Of a stretch of DNA of 64,000 bases, positions 38,123 through 49,285 are shown piece after piece. The DNA is from an uncultured Pseudomonadales bacterium (GTDB lineage: Bacteria; Pseudomonadota; Gammaproteobacteria; Pseudomonadales; Porticoccaceae): assembly GCA_943788895.1 (NCBI GenBank), contig CALSRZ010000001.1, forward strand, positions 62,001-126,000, given 5' to 3'. Made by a program: the position numbers and the translations under genes. The notes beneath the pieces are model-generated. The model saw nothing but the letters and a program-made list of their open reading frames with translations. It did no database searches and was not told the origin of the DNA. The first letter of the stretch is position 1; every line of letters begins with the position of its first letter.

Positions 38123-39064
38123 TTGGCTCGCAGACGCAAACGCGGTCGTTCAGTCAACGGTATTTTCCTGCTCGATAAACCTCTGGGATTATCATCCAAT
38201 CACGCCTTGCAGCGTGTCAGGCGTCTATTCGATGCCAACAAGGCCGGGCATACCGGCGCGTTGGATCCACTGGCCACCGGTGTACTGCCCATCTGTCTCG
38301 GCGAGGCAACCAAGTTTAGCCAGTTTCTTCTCGATTCAGATAAGGGTTATCGCAGCACCTTTAGTCTGGGGGTGCGCACCGAAAGTGGCGACTGCGATGG
38401 CGCTGAAGTGTCACGAGTTGATGCTTCAGATATTACTCTTGAGCAGATCAATAGCGCGGTAGATAGTTTTAGGGGTGAAATTCAGCAGGTTCCCTCAATG
38501 TACTCGGCGCTCAAGCACAATGGCCAGCCGCTGTATAAATTGGCCCGTCAGGGTATAGAGGTAGAGCGCGCAGCGCGCAGTATTACTATCTATGACTACC
38601 AGATACTGGACTTCCGCCCCGGTGTAGTTGCCGAGTTGGATGTCGAAGTGCGCTGCAGTAAAGGTACCTATATAAGGTGTTTGGCGGATGATTTAGGCCA
38701 GATGCTTGGCTGTGGCGCCCATGTCAGCGCGCTGCATCGCACCCTGGCCGGCCCCTTCCATGAAACTGAGACTGTTTCACTGCAAGCGCTGCAGGAACTG
38801 CGTGAGAACTGCGAGCCAGAGCAGTTGGACCACCTGTTAAAGCCGATGGATATCGCCGTTGCCGACCGCATGGCCGTGGAATTGAGCGAAGATGTCGCCG
38901 CATACTTCCAGATGGGCCAGGAAGTAATGTCAACACAGGCCTTTCGCAATGGGCAAGAAGGCGATATAGTGCGCGTCTTTCGCGAGGGCGGTGCTTTTCT
39001 GGGTGTAGCTACGGTTACCGAAGACGGCAAAATAGCCCCGAAAAGACTGGTTGTTGAAGACTAA
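38123..39064 (+). CDS. truB: tRNA pseudouridine-55 synthase TruB
   Basis: Makes pseudouridine 55 in the T-loop of tRNAs. It is 313 residues with the catalytic Asp in AGHTGALDPLATGVLP, GYRSTFSLGVRTESGDCDG, and the TruB C-terminal domain. The start is a TTG at 38123 with GAGGAAAG upstream, two bases after the rbfA stop. Confidence 0.95.
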   Translation: MARRRKRGRSVNGIFLLDKPLGLSSNHALQRVRRLFDANKAGHTGALDPLATGVLPICLGEATKFSQFLLDSDKGYRSTFSLGVRTESGDCDGAEVSRVDASDITLEQINSAVDSFRGEIQQVPSMYSALKHNGQPLYKLARQGIEVERAARSITIYDYQILDFRPGVVAELDVEVRCSKGTYIRCLADDLGQMLGCGAHVSALHRTLAGPFHETETVSLQALQELRENCEPEQLDHLLKPMDIAVADRMAVELSEDVAAYFQMGQEVMSTQAFRNGQEGDIVRVFREGGAFLGVATVTEDGKIAPKRLVVED

Positions 39065-39195
39065 TAACCGAAAAATAGCCCCAAAATTCAAGGGTTACTT
39101 TAAAGCGTTCATTGTTTAGAGTGACTCCATTAGGTTGTCTGTAAATATGCGCGGGCATTCTGAATTTTATTAATTCGCATATTGGAGTAAGTATC

Positions 39196-39465
39196 ATGGC
39201 ACTGAGTGCAGAAGAAAAAGCAGCTGTAGTAGCTGAGCATGCAACATGTGAGAACGACACGGGTTCCCCTGAAGTTCAGGTTGCACTGCTAACCGTAAAC
39301 ATCAACAAGTTGCAGGACCACTTTGGCGATCACAAAAAAGATCACCATTCACGTCGCGGTCTGATTCGCATGGTTAACCAACGTCGCAAATTGCTCGACT
39401 ATCTGAAGGGCAAAAATATTGAGCGTTATGGCCAGCTGATCAAGAAGCTTGGTTTACGTCGATAA
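39196..39465 (+). CDS. rpsO: 30S ribosomal protein S15
   Basis: Primary 16S-binding protein of 89 residues, the normal length. Conserved segments are [44 protein letters not shown] and the C-terminal [12 protein letters not shown]. The start has a GGAG Shine-Dalgarno. It lies between truB and pnp as in E. coli. Confidence 0.97.
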   Translation: MALSAEEKAAVVAEHATCENDTGSPEVQVALLTVNINKLQDHFGDHKKDHHSRRGLIRMVNQRRKLLDYLKGKNIERYGQLIKKLGLRR

Positions 39466-39475
39466 GTGTTCTCAG

Positions 39476-39502
39476 TGCGGCCCTCAAAAGGGGCCGCATT
39501 TG
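39476..39502 (+). terminator. Hairpin after rpsO
   Basis: The stem TGCGGCCC/GGGCCGCA (39476-39483, 39491-39498) with a short T-containing tail lies ten bases after the rpsO stop. The T-run is poor, so partial termination between rpsO and pnp is likely, as at E. coli t1. Confidence 0.7.
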
Positions 39503-39593
39503 TCTATCTGGGCTATTAAATAATTCCACCTAGATAAAATTTGCGAACACAAAACTAAACTGTTGGACCTTCGACCTTAAATCCGTTGATCGA

Positions 39594-39630
39594 GTTACTG
39601 ATGCATATCCCCAGGGTATTTATCAGTAAC
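39594..39630 (+). promoter_or_regulatory. Stem-loop in the pnp leader
   Basis: GTTACTGAT/ATCAGTAAC (nine pairs, 39594-39602 and 39622-39630) stands 62 bases before the pnp ATG. In E. coli an RNase III-cut hairpin in this leader mediates PNPase autoregulation; the position is the same but cleavage here is inference. The rest of the 227-base rpsO-pnp gap shows nothing else I can name. Confidence 0.6.
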
Positions 39631-39692
39631 CCGAGCAGCGTAAAAAGATTCGAAGCGAAGACGCTAAATGGTAAAAAATACCAAGGAAAATT

Positions 39693-41836
39693 ATGACTCC
39701 TTTAATTAAAAAGTTTCAATACGGTAATCACACCGTAACTCTGGAAACTGGCCGTATCGCCCGTCAGGCGACTGGTGCAGTTCTATGTTCAATCGATAAC
39801 ACTTCAGTACTCTGTACTGTAGTGGGTGCAAGAGAAGCCAAGCCAGGTATGGACTTCTTCCCACTGGGTGTTCACTACGTTGAGAAAGCTTATGCTGCGG
39901 GCAAAATCCCCGGCGGTTTCTTTAAGCGTGAAGGCCGTCCAAACGAAAAAGAGACTCTGACGTCGCGTCTTATTGACCGTCCTATCCGTCCTCTTTTCCC
40001 GAACGGCTTTAAAAACGAAGTACAGGTTGTCTGTACTGTTATGTCTGCTGAGAAAAATATCGATCCAGATATTGCCGCAATGATCGGTACCTCTGCTGCA
40101 CTGTCTATCTCAGGCATTCCTTTTAACGGCCCAGTTGGCTGTGCCCGCGTTGGTTACACCGACGACCAGGGTTACCTGTTAAACCCAACTTACAGTGAAC
40201 TCGCTGAGTCTTCACTGGATATGGTTGTAGCTGGTACTAAGGACGCTGTATTGATGGTTGAATCTGAAGCCAGCGAGCTTTCAGAAGACACTATGCTCGG
40301 TGGCGTACTGTTCGCTCACCAGGAAATGCAATCTGTTATCTCTGTTATTGCAGAGCTGGCTGCTGAAGCTGGCAAGCCACGTTGGGATTGGGAAGCAGAA
40401 GTTGAAAATGCAGATCTGAAATTAGCGCTTAACAATTTGATTGGTACTGATTTAGATGCAGCCTATCAGACAGTTGATAAGCAAGAGCGTGTGTTAAAAA
40501 TCAATGCTCTGCGCGATCGTGCCAACGAACAGCTAATCGCTGAAGATGGCTCCAACTGCCGAAGATATTAAAGATTCGTTCAAGAAACTCGAAAAGAGTA
40601 TTGTTCGCGGTCGTATCATTCGTGGCGAGCCGCGTATTGATGGTCGTGACACTAAGAAAGTTCGCGCGATTAACGTTGAAGTAGGTATTCTCGACAAGGT
40701 TCACGGTTCTTCACTGTTTACCCGTGGCGAGACTCAGGCAATTGTTGCTGCAACTCTGGGTTCAACCCGTGATGCACAGATGATCGATGCTCTTGAAGGT
40801 AAGCGCGACGATCCGTTTATGCTGCACTACAACTTCCCTCCCTACTCAGTAGGCGAATGTGGCCGTATTGGTTTCACTAGCCGTCGTGAAGTGGGTCACG
40901 GTCGTTTAGCCCGTCGTGGTATCAACGCTGTACTGCCTTCTCCAGAAGATTTCCCCTACGCCATGCGCGTAGTATCAGAGATCACTGAATCTAACGGTTC
41001 AAGCTCTATGGCTTCTGTATGTGGCTCTAGCTTGGCACTGATGGATGCTGGTGTACCTTTGAAAGCACCAGTTGCTGGTATTGCTATGGGTCTGGTTAAA
41101 GAAGACGCTGGCTTTGCGGTACTGACTGATATCTTGGGTGATGAAGATCACCTCGGCGATATGGACTTTAAAGTAGCTGGTACAGCTGCTGGTATCACTG
41201 CACTGCAGATGGATATCAAAATTGAAGGTATCACTGAAGAGATTATGGAAATTGCCCTTGAGCAAGCCATGGAAGCTCGTCTGCATATTCTCGGTGAGAT
41301 GAATCAGGTGATTGCTGCTGGTCGTGACGAGGTTGCTGAAACTGCACCGCGTATGGGCGTTATGCAGATCGATTCAGACAAGATCCGTGACGTTATTGGT
41401 AAGGGCGGCGCAACTATCCGTGGTCTTTGTGAAGAGCATAACTCGACTATCGATATCACTGATGATGGCGCGGTTAAGATTTACTCTGAAGACACTGAAG
41501 GCTCTGAACTCTGCAATGGAAGCGATCGCTGCGATCGTTGCCGATCCAGAGCCAGGTACTATCTACGACGGTAAAGTTGTTCGCATCGTTGAGTTCGGCG
41601 CATTTGTTAACTTTATGCCGGGTACTGACGGTCTGGTTCATATCTCTCAGATCGCTCAAGAGCGTGTTGCCAAGGTTAACGATTACCTCAGCGAAGGTCA
41701 GGATGTTCGCGTTAAGGTTCTTGAAATCGACAACCGCGGTCGTGTGAAGCTGTCTATCAAAGAAGCACAGGCGGAAGAGGGTACTGCACCTGAAGCCCCA
41801 GCTGCTCCTTCTGAGGAAGCTGCACCAGAGGCTTAA
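39693..41836 (+). CDS. pnp: Polynucleotide phosphorylase PNPase, two frameshifts
   Basis: 3'-5' phosphorolytic exoribonuclease of the degradosome. The first RNase PH-like domain ([21 protein letters not shown]), a helical linker, the second RNase PH domain ([40 protein letters not shown]), a KH domain ([19 protein letters not shown]) and an S1 domain ([20 protein letters not shown]) are all present but in three frames. An extra base near 40554 lies in the linker, and a shift near 41497-41510 lies between KH and S1. Repair gives about 713 residues against 711 in E. coli. The protein ends in an Ala/Glu/Pro tail. Confidence 0.93.
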
Positions 41837-41862
41837 TGGTCGCTGTTGTTAGAGTATAAAAA

Positions 41863-41891
41863 ATCCCCGATTTTTATCGGGGATTTTTTTT
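41863..41891 (+). terminator. Rho-independent terminator after pnp
   Basis: ATCCCCGAT/ATCGGGGAT (41863-41871, 41876-41884) with a TTTT loop is followed by seven T. It is a textbook terminator of the rimP-pnp unit. Confidence 0.95.
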
Positions 41892-41912
41892 GCCTAAAAT
41901 TTTTAACTGACT

Positions 41913-42400
41913 TGTCATCCCCGCAGAGTCTAGTAACGAGGGATCTTTTGGTTTGGAGCACTGAAACGGCTCACCTACCCTAACCCCCTTTCAAAACACG
42001 CCGTGAATACATCCATGTAGTCTCGAGGCCAGCATCCATGCTGGCCACGGTTTTGAAAGGGGGTTAGGGTAGGTAAGCCTTAGTAATGGAGTGAATTTTA
42101 ATTTTTCTTATTTTTCTGAAAAGGACTTTCCTGAAGGGATAACAAGCTTAAAAACATCCCGCAGATTACTGCACAAGTAAAAACCCAGTCCTTAAGGTAG
42201 ATTTCAGATCAATCAGGGTCCGCTTATGGGTTTATAATTTTCAGATTGAGCGAAGACTTGTTTGAGTGCAACGAGTTGTCTGAGCGCTGAAAATTATAAA
42301 CTCATGGACCCGATCTGAAATCTACCTTAAGGACTGGGTTTTGGGGATCAGTGCTCCAAACCAAAAGATCCCTCGTCACTGCGTTCTGTCGGGATGACAG
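41913..42400. mobile_element. Nested palindromic element between pnp and recN (MITE-like)
   Basis: No gene is seen here. Outer arms of about 52 bases (41913-41964 and 42348-42400) are inverted and nearly identical, sharing GGATCTTTTGGTTTGGAGCA. Inside lie a perfect 25-bp inverted repeat (41973-41997 / 42050-42074) that itself encloses GGCCAGCAT/ATGCTGGCC (42027-42046), and a longer imperfect inverted repeat (42180-42243 / 42286-42342). The outer arm resembles the TCATCCCGACAG..GAGGGATCT family of intergenic repeats common in many bacteria. It has the outline of a non-autonomous, folded element; mobility is inference. Confidence 0.75.
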
Positions 42401-42432
42401 AGTATAAAGATGTACACCAAGAAATTTTAGAT

Positions 42433-44106
42433 CTAAGCTGATGCCAACTTAAGCAATTCAGAAGCATGAGAAAGCGTCTGATCCGTCACCTTGGCGCCGC
42501 CCAACATGCGCGCCAACTCCTCAACCCGCTGTTGCTTATCAAGCGGCGTCATCAACGACTCAGCACTATTGGTTTCAACCACCTTACTAGCACGATAATG
42601 ATGATGAGCATGAGCCGCCACCTGAGGCTGATGCGTCACGCTGATAACCTGCCCGCGATCACCCAGCTGTTTGAGCAACTGACCAACAATATCCGCAGTA
42701 CTGCCGCCAATCCCCACATCCACCTCATCAAACACCAGTGTTGGAATATTGGAGTGCGCCGCCGCAACCACCTGAATCGCCAGGCTGACACGAGACAGCT
42801 CACCGCCAGAGGCAATCTTTTGCAGAGGTTTATGAGGTTGCCCGGGATTGGTCGCAATCAGGAACTCAATATCCTCATTGCCGGTGGCGCGAAACTCGCC
42901 TTCACACAATGGCGATATTGAAACCACCAGCTCGGCACCTTCCATGGATAACAGCTGCAGTTGCTGATTAATTTCATTGGCCATCACCGTAGCCGCTTTG
43001 GTTCTCTGTTTGCTCAGCTTTGCACTCTTGGCACTGTACTTATCGGCCAGCTTACTGAGCTCCTCCTGAAGAGTCTCAATACTCTCACCACCGCCTTTAA
43101 GCGCCTGTAGCTCCGCTTCCAGAGATTCTAGGGTTTCGGCTAGCTGATCGCCATTAACCCGATGCTTGCGGGATAGCTGGAATATCGCCGAAAGTCGCTC
43201 CTCAACCTGTTGCAGGCGCTGGGGGTCGGCCTCAAAACGATCTATATGATTGCTGATCTCATGGATAGCCTCTTCGACCTGAATCATAGAGCTCTGTAAA
43301 AGCTCCTCGGCATTACCAAGGGCTTCTGGCCGGTGCTTTAAGCCGGATAAAATCGTTAGCGCGCGGTTTAAACCTTCGCGAATATTAAAACTTTCGTCTT
43401 GGTCGCAAACTGCCAGCAAACTGTGGCTGTCCTGCAGAATCTGATCGGCATTGGCCAGCGTCTGCTGTTCTTTCTCGAGATTGCCGAGTTCATTGTTCTC
43501 CAGCCCCAGCTGCTGTAGCTCCTGCACCTGAAAAGTCAGCAGATCTTTGCGTGCGGTTAATTCATCGGCGTGCTCGAGAAGATTATTTAACTGTTTGTTG
43601 GCACTGTTCCACTGCTGATAGCTCGCCGCCACCTCTGTGGCCAGCTCGGTGGTATTGGCGTATTCGTCGAGAAGTCTGCGATGGGTCTCGCGACGTAGAA
43701 GAGACTGGTGTTCGTGCTGGCTGTGAATATCGGTAAGCATATCGCCGAGAGTCTGCAGCTGCTGCATGGTGCAGGACTGACCGTTGATATAGCCCCTTGA
43801 GCGGCCCTCTGTGGTGTACAGGCGGCGCAAAATACATTGATCATCGGCATCTAAGTCATTGCTGTGCAACCAGTTTTTAGCTTCTGGGGTGCTGCTGAGA
43901 TCAAAGGTAGCGGTGATTTCGGCGCGCTGCTTGCCGTGGCGAATAGTGTCGCTATCGGCGCGATCACCGAGCGCCATACCCAGAGCGTCGAGCACCAGCG
44001 ACTTGCCGGCACCGGTTTCACCAGTGATGGCAGTGGTGCCTTTTGAGAACTCAATCTCTAGGGATTCAACCAATGTGTAGTTGTTGATATTTATAGATAG
44101 CAGCAA
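42433..44106 (-). CDS. recN: DNA repair protein RecN
   Basis: SMC-like ATPase for double-strand break repair, 557 residues. Walker A in TAITGETGAGKSLVLDAL, a long central coiled coil (about residues 155-365), then the ABC signature region IASGGELSRVSLAIQ, Walker B VFDEVDVGIGG and the switch His in VISVTHQPQVAAHA. Divergent from grpE. No LexA-type operator was found in the 141-base gap by eye. Confidence 0.96.
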   Translation of the reverse strand: MLLSININNYTLVESLEIEFSKGTTAITGETGAGKSLVLDALGMALGDRADSDTIRHGKQRAEITATFDLSSTPEAKNWLHSNDLDADDQCILRRLYTTEGRSRGYINGQSCTMQQLQTLGDMLTDIHSQHEHQSLLRRETHRRLLDEYANTTELATEVAASYQQWNSANKQLNNLLEHADELTARKDLLTFQVQELQQLGLENNELGNLEKEQQTLANADQILQDSHSLLAVCDQDESFNIREGLNRALTILSGLKHRPEALGNAEELLQSSMIQVEEAIHEISNHIDRFEADPQRLQQVEERLSAIFQLSRKHRVNGDQLAETLESLEAELQALKGGGESIETLQEELSKLADKYSAKSAKLSKQRTKAATVMANEINQQLQLLSMEGAELVVSISPLCEGEFRATGNEDIEFLIATNPGQPHKPLQKIASGGELSRVSLAIQVVAAAHSNIPTLVFDEVDVGIGGSTADIVGQLLKQLGDRGQVISVTHQPQVAAHAHHHYRASKVVETNSAESLMTPLDKQQRVEELARMLGGAKVTDQTLSHASELLKLASA

Positions 44107-44166
44107 TTTTTTAGCACCTTATAGCTTGGGTAGATTTATACAGAACAGATTGCCGTTACGCAATCG

Positions 44167-44194
44167 CTTGAAACTGAATAGTTTGTCCCCATAT
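44167..44194 (+). promoter_or_regulatory. Consensus sigma-32 heat-shock promoter of grpE
   Basis: CTTGAAA (44167-44173), a 13-base spacer and CCCCATAT (44187-44194) fit the RpoH consensus CTTGAAA-N13-CCCCATNT without mismatch. It lies 53 bases before the grpE GTG and probably serves grpE-dnaK-dnaJ. Confidence 0.93.
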
Positions 44195-44247
44195 TGAGGG
44201 AGAGCCAAAAATAATGGCCAATATAACCAACGAAGTGAGGAATTGGT

Positions 44248-44859
44248 GTGTCACGCGAAACAGAAACTGACCAACAAAAAGATCAAGATGCCGTTCAGCC
44301 CGATGAAGCAGTTCAGGCTGAAGAAGTAATGGTGAATGAAGCTGGCTCTGAAGAAGTTAGCAACGAAGAAATCGAACAGGAGTTGCTTGAAGAAGAGCAG
44401 GTCTCTGAAACCGAGCAGCTGCAACAGCAGGTGGCAGATGCCAATGACAATGTGCTGAGAATTCAGGCAGAGATGCAGAATATGCGTCGCCGCGCCGAGC
44501 GCGATGTTGAGAATGCGCACAAATTTGCCCTAGATAAGTTTTCTGCAGACCTGCTTCCAGTGGTCGATAACCTCGAGCGTGCGCTCAGTGCTATCAATGC
44601 CGAAGATGAGAGCCAGAAAGCTATAGCCGAAGGTATTGAGCTGACCCTGAAGAGCTTTCTCGATGTGCTGGTGCGTTTCAAGGTTGAAGCAGTAGATCCA
44701 GCCGGTGAGCCCTTTGATGCCAACCTGCATCAGGCGGTTTCCATGGTCCCCAACCCGGATATGGAACCCAATACAGTGATGGATGTGTTTCAGAAGGGCT
44801 ACACCCTTAATGGTCGTCTAATCAGACCGGCAATGGTGGTGGTTTCTAGCGCGGCTTGA
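44248..44859 (+). CDS. grpE: Nucleotide exchange factor GrpE
   Basis: Releases ADP from DnaK. It is 203 residues with an acidic disordered start, a long dimer coiled coil ([40 protein letters not shown]) and the C-terminal beta domain ([32 protein letters not shown]). The start is GTG at 44248 with GAGG seven bases before. It is divergent from recN and 149 bases before dnaK. Confidence 0.95.
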   Translation: MSRETETDQQKDQDAVQPDEAVQAEEVMVNEAGSEEVSNEEIEQELLEEEQVSETEQLQQQVADANDNVLRIQAEMQNMRRRAERDVENAHKFALDKFSADLLPVVDNLERALSAINAEDESQKAIAEGIELTLKSFLDVLVRFKVEAVDPAGEPFDANLHQAVSMVPNPDMEPNTVMDVFQKGYTLNGRLIRPAMVVVSSAA

Positions 44860-44866
44860 TTCAGCA

Positions 44867-44893
44867 GCGGTGGTATTAAATAAATATCACCGC
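44867..44893 (+). promoter_or_regulatory. Hairpin between grpE and dnaK
   Basis: GCGGTGGTAT/ATATCACCGC (one G-T pair, loop TAAATAA) has no T-run, so it is an attenuator or mRNA-stability element rather than a full terminator. A weak sigma-32-like CTTGAAT at 44895 may give dnaK an extra promoter; that is low confidence. Confidence 0.5.
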
Positions 44894-45008
44894 CCTTGAA
44901 TTTATCGAACTAGCACCCACCTATAGAAACATAGGCACAAACAGATTTAACAAACATTAGACAAATCCTGGAAACAGGCTTTAAAGACAAGTAACGGAGA
45001 ATTAATCA

Positions 45009-46940
45009 ATGGGCAAAATTATCGGAATCGACCTTGGAACGACCAACTCATGTGTGTCCGTTCTCGAAGGAGATAAACCCAAAGTCATCGAAAATTCAGA
45101 AGGCGCACGCACCACACCATCGGTTGTTGCGTTCACTGACGAAGGCGAAATCCTGGTTGGACAGTCGGCTAAACGCCAGGCAGTCACCAACCCACACAAC
45201 ACAGTTTATGCGGTAAAGCGCCTGATTGGCCGCCGTTTTGAAGACGATGTTGTACAGAAAGATATCAAAATGGTGCCTTACAAAATTGTTAAGGCAGACA
45301 ATGGCGATGCATGGGTAGAGATCAAAGGCGACAGCAAAGCTGCTCCGCAGATCTCCGCTGAAGTATTGAAGAAAATGAAGAAGACCGCTGAAGATTATCT
45401 CGGCGAGACAGTTGCAGAAGCTGTAATTACAGTTCCTGCATACTTTAACGATTCACAGCGTCAGGCAACTAAAGATGCCGGTCGTATTGCGGGTCTCGAT
45501 GTTAAGCGTATTATCAACGAGCCAACGGCTGCGGCACTGGCCTACGGTATTGATAAAACTGCTGGTGATTCAGTGGTTGCTGTTTACGACCTCGGTGGTG
45601 GTACTTTCGATATCTCGATTATTGAGATTGCCGATGTTGACGGCGAGAAGCAGTTTGAAGTTCTGGCGACCAACGGTGATACATTCCTTGGTGGTGAAGA
45701 CTTCGATATGCGTTTAATCGAATATTTGTCAGCTGAATTTAAATCTGACAGCGGTATTGATATTCACGGCGATCCACTGGCCATGCAGCGTCTTAAAGAA
45801 GCTGCTGAAAAAGCCAAGATCGAGCTCTCTTCAAGTGCTCAGACTGAAGTAAACCTGCCCTACATCACTGCTGATGCAACAGGTCCTAAGCACTTAGTGG
45901 TTAAGCTGACTCGTGCCAAGCTCGAGTCACTGGTTGAAGACCTGATTGAGCGTTCACTACAGCCGCTCAAGACTGCACTGAAAGATGCTGGCAAGTCAGT
46001 TGGCGAGATCGACGAGATTATTCTTGTCGGTGGCCAGACGCGTATGCCTAAGGTTCAGGAGAAAGTTACAGAGTTCTTCGGCAAAGAGCCGCGTAAAGAT
46101 GTTAACCCCGACGAAGCTGTTGCTGTCGGTGCTGCCCTGCAGGGTGCGGTACTCTCTGGCGATGTTACCGATGTACTGCTGCTCGACGTAACACCTCTGA
46201 GCCTGGGTATCGAAACCATGGGTGGCGTTGCGACACCGGTTATTGAGAAAAACACCACGATTCCTACCAAGAAATCACAGATTTTCTCAACCGCTGACGA
46301 CAACCAGACTGCGGTAACTATTCACGTAGTTCAGGGTGAGCGCAAGCAGGCGACAGGCAATAAGTCGCTCGGACGTTTTGATCTGGCTGATATTCCACCA
46401 GCACCACGTGGTATGCCACAGATCGAAGTGACCTTTGATATTGATGCCAACGGTATCCTCCATGTTGGCGCTAAAGATAAGGCCACGGGTAAAGAGCAGT
46501 CGATTATTATTAAAGCCTCTTCAGGTCTTTCGGACGACGAGATCGATGCAATGGTTCAGGATGCTGAAGCCAATGCTGCCGAAGATCAGAAGTTTGCCGA
46601 CCTGGTTCAGGCGCGCAATACCGCTGACGGCCTGGCCCACGCTGCCAAGAAGACGCTTGAAGAAGCCGGCGATAAGGCCTCTGAAGAAGAGAAGGGCGCT
46701 ATTGAAGCTGCTATCAAGCAGGTTGAAGAAGCTGTTCAGGGCGACGACAAAGACGCCATCGACGAAGCCGCTAAGGTACTGTCGGAAGCCTCTTCAGGTC
46801 TGGCTCAGAAAATGTATGCAGAACAGGCCGAAGCTGGTCAGGCACCTGAGGGTGAACAGCCCGCTGGTGACGACGCCATGGATGCCGAGTTTGAAGAAGT
46901 AAAAGAAGATACTGAAGAAGAGAAACAAGACGGCAAGTAA
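45009..46940 (+). CDS. dnaK: Molecular chaperone DnaK (Hsp70)
   Basis: ATP-driven chaperone, 643 residues. The N-terminal ATPase domain ([49 protein letters not shown]), interdomain linker ([19 protein letters not shown]) and substrate-binding domain with helical lid are complete. The tail ends in acidic residues ([13 protein letters not shown]), the usual GrpE/DnaJ-modulating motif. The gene is part of the heat-shock operon with grpE and dnaJ. Confidence 0.98.
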   Translation: MGKIIGIDLGTTNSCVSVLEGDKPKVIENSEGARTTPSVVAFTDEGEILVGQSAKRQAVTNPHNTVYAVKRLIGRRFEDDVVQKDIKMVPYKIVKADNGDAWVEIKGDSKAAPQISAEVLKKMKKTAEDYLGETVAEAVITVPAYFNDSQRQATKDAGRIAGLDVKRIINEPTAAALAYGIDKTAGDSVVAVYDLGGGTFDISIIEIADVDGEKQFEVLATNGDTFLGGEDFDMRLIEYLSAEFKSDSGIDIHGDPLAMQRLKEAAEKAKIELSSSAQTEVNLPYITADATGPKHLVVKLTRAKLESLVEDLIERSLQPLKTALKDAGKSVGEIDEIILVGGQTRMPKVQEKVTEFFGKEPRKDVNPDEAVAVGAALQGAVLSGDVTDVLLLDVTPLSLGIETMGGVATPVIEKNTTIPTKKSQIFSTADDNQTAVTIHVVQGERKQATGNKSLGRFDLADIPPAPRGMPQIEVTFDIDANGILHVGAKDKATGKEQSIIIKASSGLSDDEIDAMVQDAEANAAEDQKFADLVQARNTADGLAHAAKKTLEEAGDKASEEEKGAIEAAIKQVEEAVQGDDKDAIDEAAKVLSEASSGLAQKMYAEQAEAGQAPEGEQPAGDDAMDAEFEEVKEDTEEEKQDGK

Positions 46941-47030
46941 GCGATTGTCAGTTGTCTCTACTTCTATTAGGCGCGGGCATTGTTCCGCGCTTAATACTAT
47001 TTGTGCTAGTTAGGAAAAAAGAAACCCGTT

Positions 47031-48152
47031 ATGGCTAAACGCGATTACTACGAAGTATTAGGTGTTGATAAAGGCGCCTCTTCCCCGGAAATCAAAAAGG
47101 CATTTCGTCGCATTGCGATGAAATTCCACCCGGACCGCAATTCAGACGATAAAAACTCCGACGAGAAATTTAAAGAAGCTCAGGAAGCCTACGAAGTTCT
47201 CGGTGATGAAGAGAAAAAGTCTGCCTATGACCGCTTTGGTCACGCCGGTGTCGATGGCAGTGCGGGCGGCGGCGGGGGTGGAGCTGGATTTGGCGATATC
47301 TTCGGCGATGTGTTTGGCGATATTTTCGGAGGCGGTGGCGGCGGTGGTCGCGGTGGCCCATCAAGGGGTTCCGATCTGCGCTATGACCTGCAACTGGATC
47401 TTGAAGATGCGGTTAAAGGTAAGACAGTCCAGATAGATGTACCCACTATGACGCCTTGCGAACCCTGTGATGGTTCGGGTGCGCGCAAAGGCTCTTCACC
47501 GGTCACCTGTACTACCTGTCAGGGTGCTGGTCAGGTGCGTATGGCTCAGGGTTTCTTCTCGGTTCAGCAGACCTGTCCAACATGTCATGGACGCGGCCAA
47601 ATGATCTCGGATCCCTGTGGCAGCTGCCGTGGTCAAGGGGTCAAGGAAGAGCGCAAAACACTCTCAGTGAAGATTCCTGCGGGTGTGGATACAGGTGATC
47701 GAATTCGTCTATCTGGCAAAGGTGAGGCGGGACCCCATGGTGGTCCGGCAGGTGATCTCTATGTGCAGATGGTAGTGCGTGAGCATCCGATCTTTGTTCG
47801 CGATGACAGCAATCTGCACTGCGAAGTGCCGATTAGCTTTGCTCAGGCGGCACTGGGTGGCGACCTTGAAGTCCCAACCCTGTCCGGCAAAGTAAAATTA
47901 AAAATCCCCGCAGAGACCCAGAGTGGCAAGCTCTTCCGTCTGCGTGGCAAAGGTGTTGCCCCTGTTCGTGGTGGCGGTGTTGGCGATCTGCTCTGTCGGG
48001 TTGTGCTGGAGACGCCGGTTAATCTCAGCGCCAAGCAGCGTGAGTTACTGCAGAGCTTTGAAGATAGCCTGGATGGCCAGCGTAAACATTCACCGCGCAG
48101 TTCCGGCTGGTTCGATGGGGTTAAAAAGTTCTTCGATAATTTGACCGGCTAA
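47031..48152 (+). CDS. dnaJ: Chaperone protein DnaJ
   Basis: Type I Hsp40, 373 residues. J domain ([23 protein letters not shown] in KFHPDRNSD), a long Gly/Phe-rich linker, four CxxCxGxG zinc repeats ([32 protein letters not shown]) and the C-terminal substrate domain. 90 bases after dnaK; a GCGCGG/CCGCGC hairpin sits in that gap. Confidence 0.97.
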   Translation: MAKRDYYEVLGVDKGASSPEIKKAFRRIAMKFHPDRNSDDKNSDEKFKEAQEAYEVLGDEEKKSAYDRFGHAGVDGSAGGGGGGAGFGDIFGDVFGDIFGGGGGGGRGGPSRGSDLRYDLQLDLEDAVKGKTVQIDVPTMTPCEPCDGSGARKGSSPVTCTTCQGAGQVRMAQGFFSVQQTCPTCHGRGQMISDPCGSCRGQGVKEERKTLSVKIPAGVDTGDRIRLSGKGEAGPHGGPAGDLYVQMVVREHPIFVRDDSNLHCEVPISFAQAALGGDLEVPTLSGKVKLKIPAETQSGKLFRLRGKGVAPVRGGGVGDLLCRVVLETPVNLSAKQRELLQSFEDSLDGQRKHSPRSSGWFDGVKKFFDNLTG

Positions 48153-48220
48153 AATCATCTTGCGTACTATAGGTGCACGAGTTGAATTCATTTAATTAAT
48201 AAAAGACAGGATAGGACTAA

Positions 48221-49027
<807 letters not shown>

Positions 49028-49055
49028 TTGTCCGATTATCAGCTAACTTTCTGAT

Positions 49056-49151
49056 ATGAGTGATAGACAAAATAGGCCTCTTTCAATACAATGCACTCCT
49101 AACACCGCGGACACAAATGCGGTCTCATTCCGAGAGGTTAGAGCACAGTAG
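49056..49151 (+). CDS. Possible 31-residue leader peptide before carA
   Basis: An ATG-started frame reads MSDRQNRPLSIQCTPNTADT and then NAVSFREVRAQ, with four Arg codons, and ends 13 bases before a strong terminator in the carA leader. No Shine-Dalgarno is visible. Position and Arg content would suit attenuation of carAB by arginine or general translation, but it may be chance. Confidence 0.3.
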   Translation: MSDRQNRPLSIQCTPNTADTNAVSFREVRAQ

Positions 49152-49164
49152 AATATTTTAATTA

Positions 49165-49199
49165 GCGAGATGAGACGACGAGTTTCATCTCGCTTTTTT
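49165..49199 (+). terminator. Terminator or attenuator in the dapB-carA gap
   Basis: GCGAGATGA/TCATCTCGC (49165-49173, 49185-49193), loop of 11 bases, then TTTTTT. It ends 86 bases before carA. It either closes the dnaJ-dapB unit or acts as an attenuator of carAB; upstream sequences CCTAAC/GTTAG and ACCGC/GCGGT can form alternative stems. The gap is 258 bases and holds nothing else clear. Confidence 0.85.
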
Positions 49200-49285
49200 G
49201 CAAATATTCACAATCGACTGATGCCGTTATCGGAGTTACCTGTTTTCAGGTCAACGTATTATTTGTTAACTAATTAGGAGGCTGT

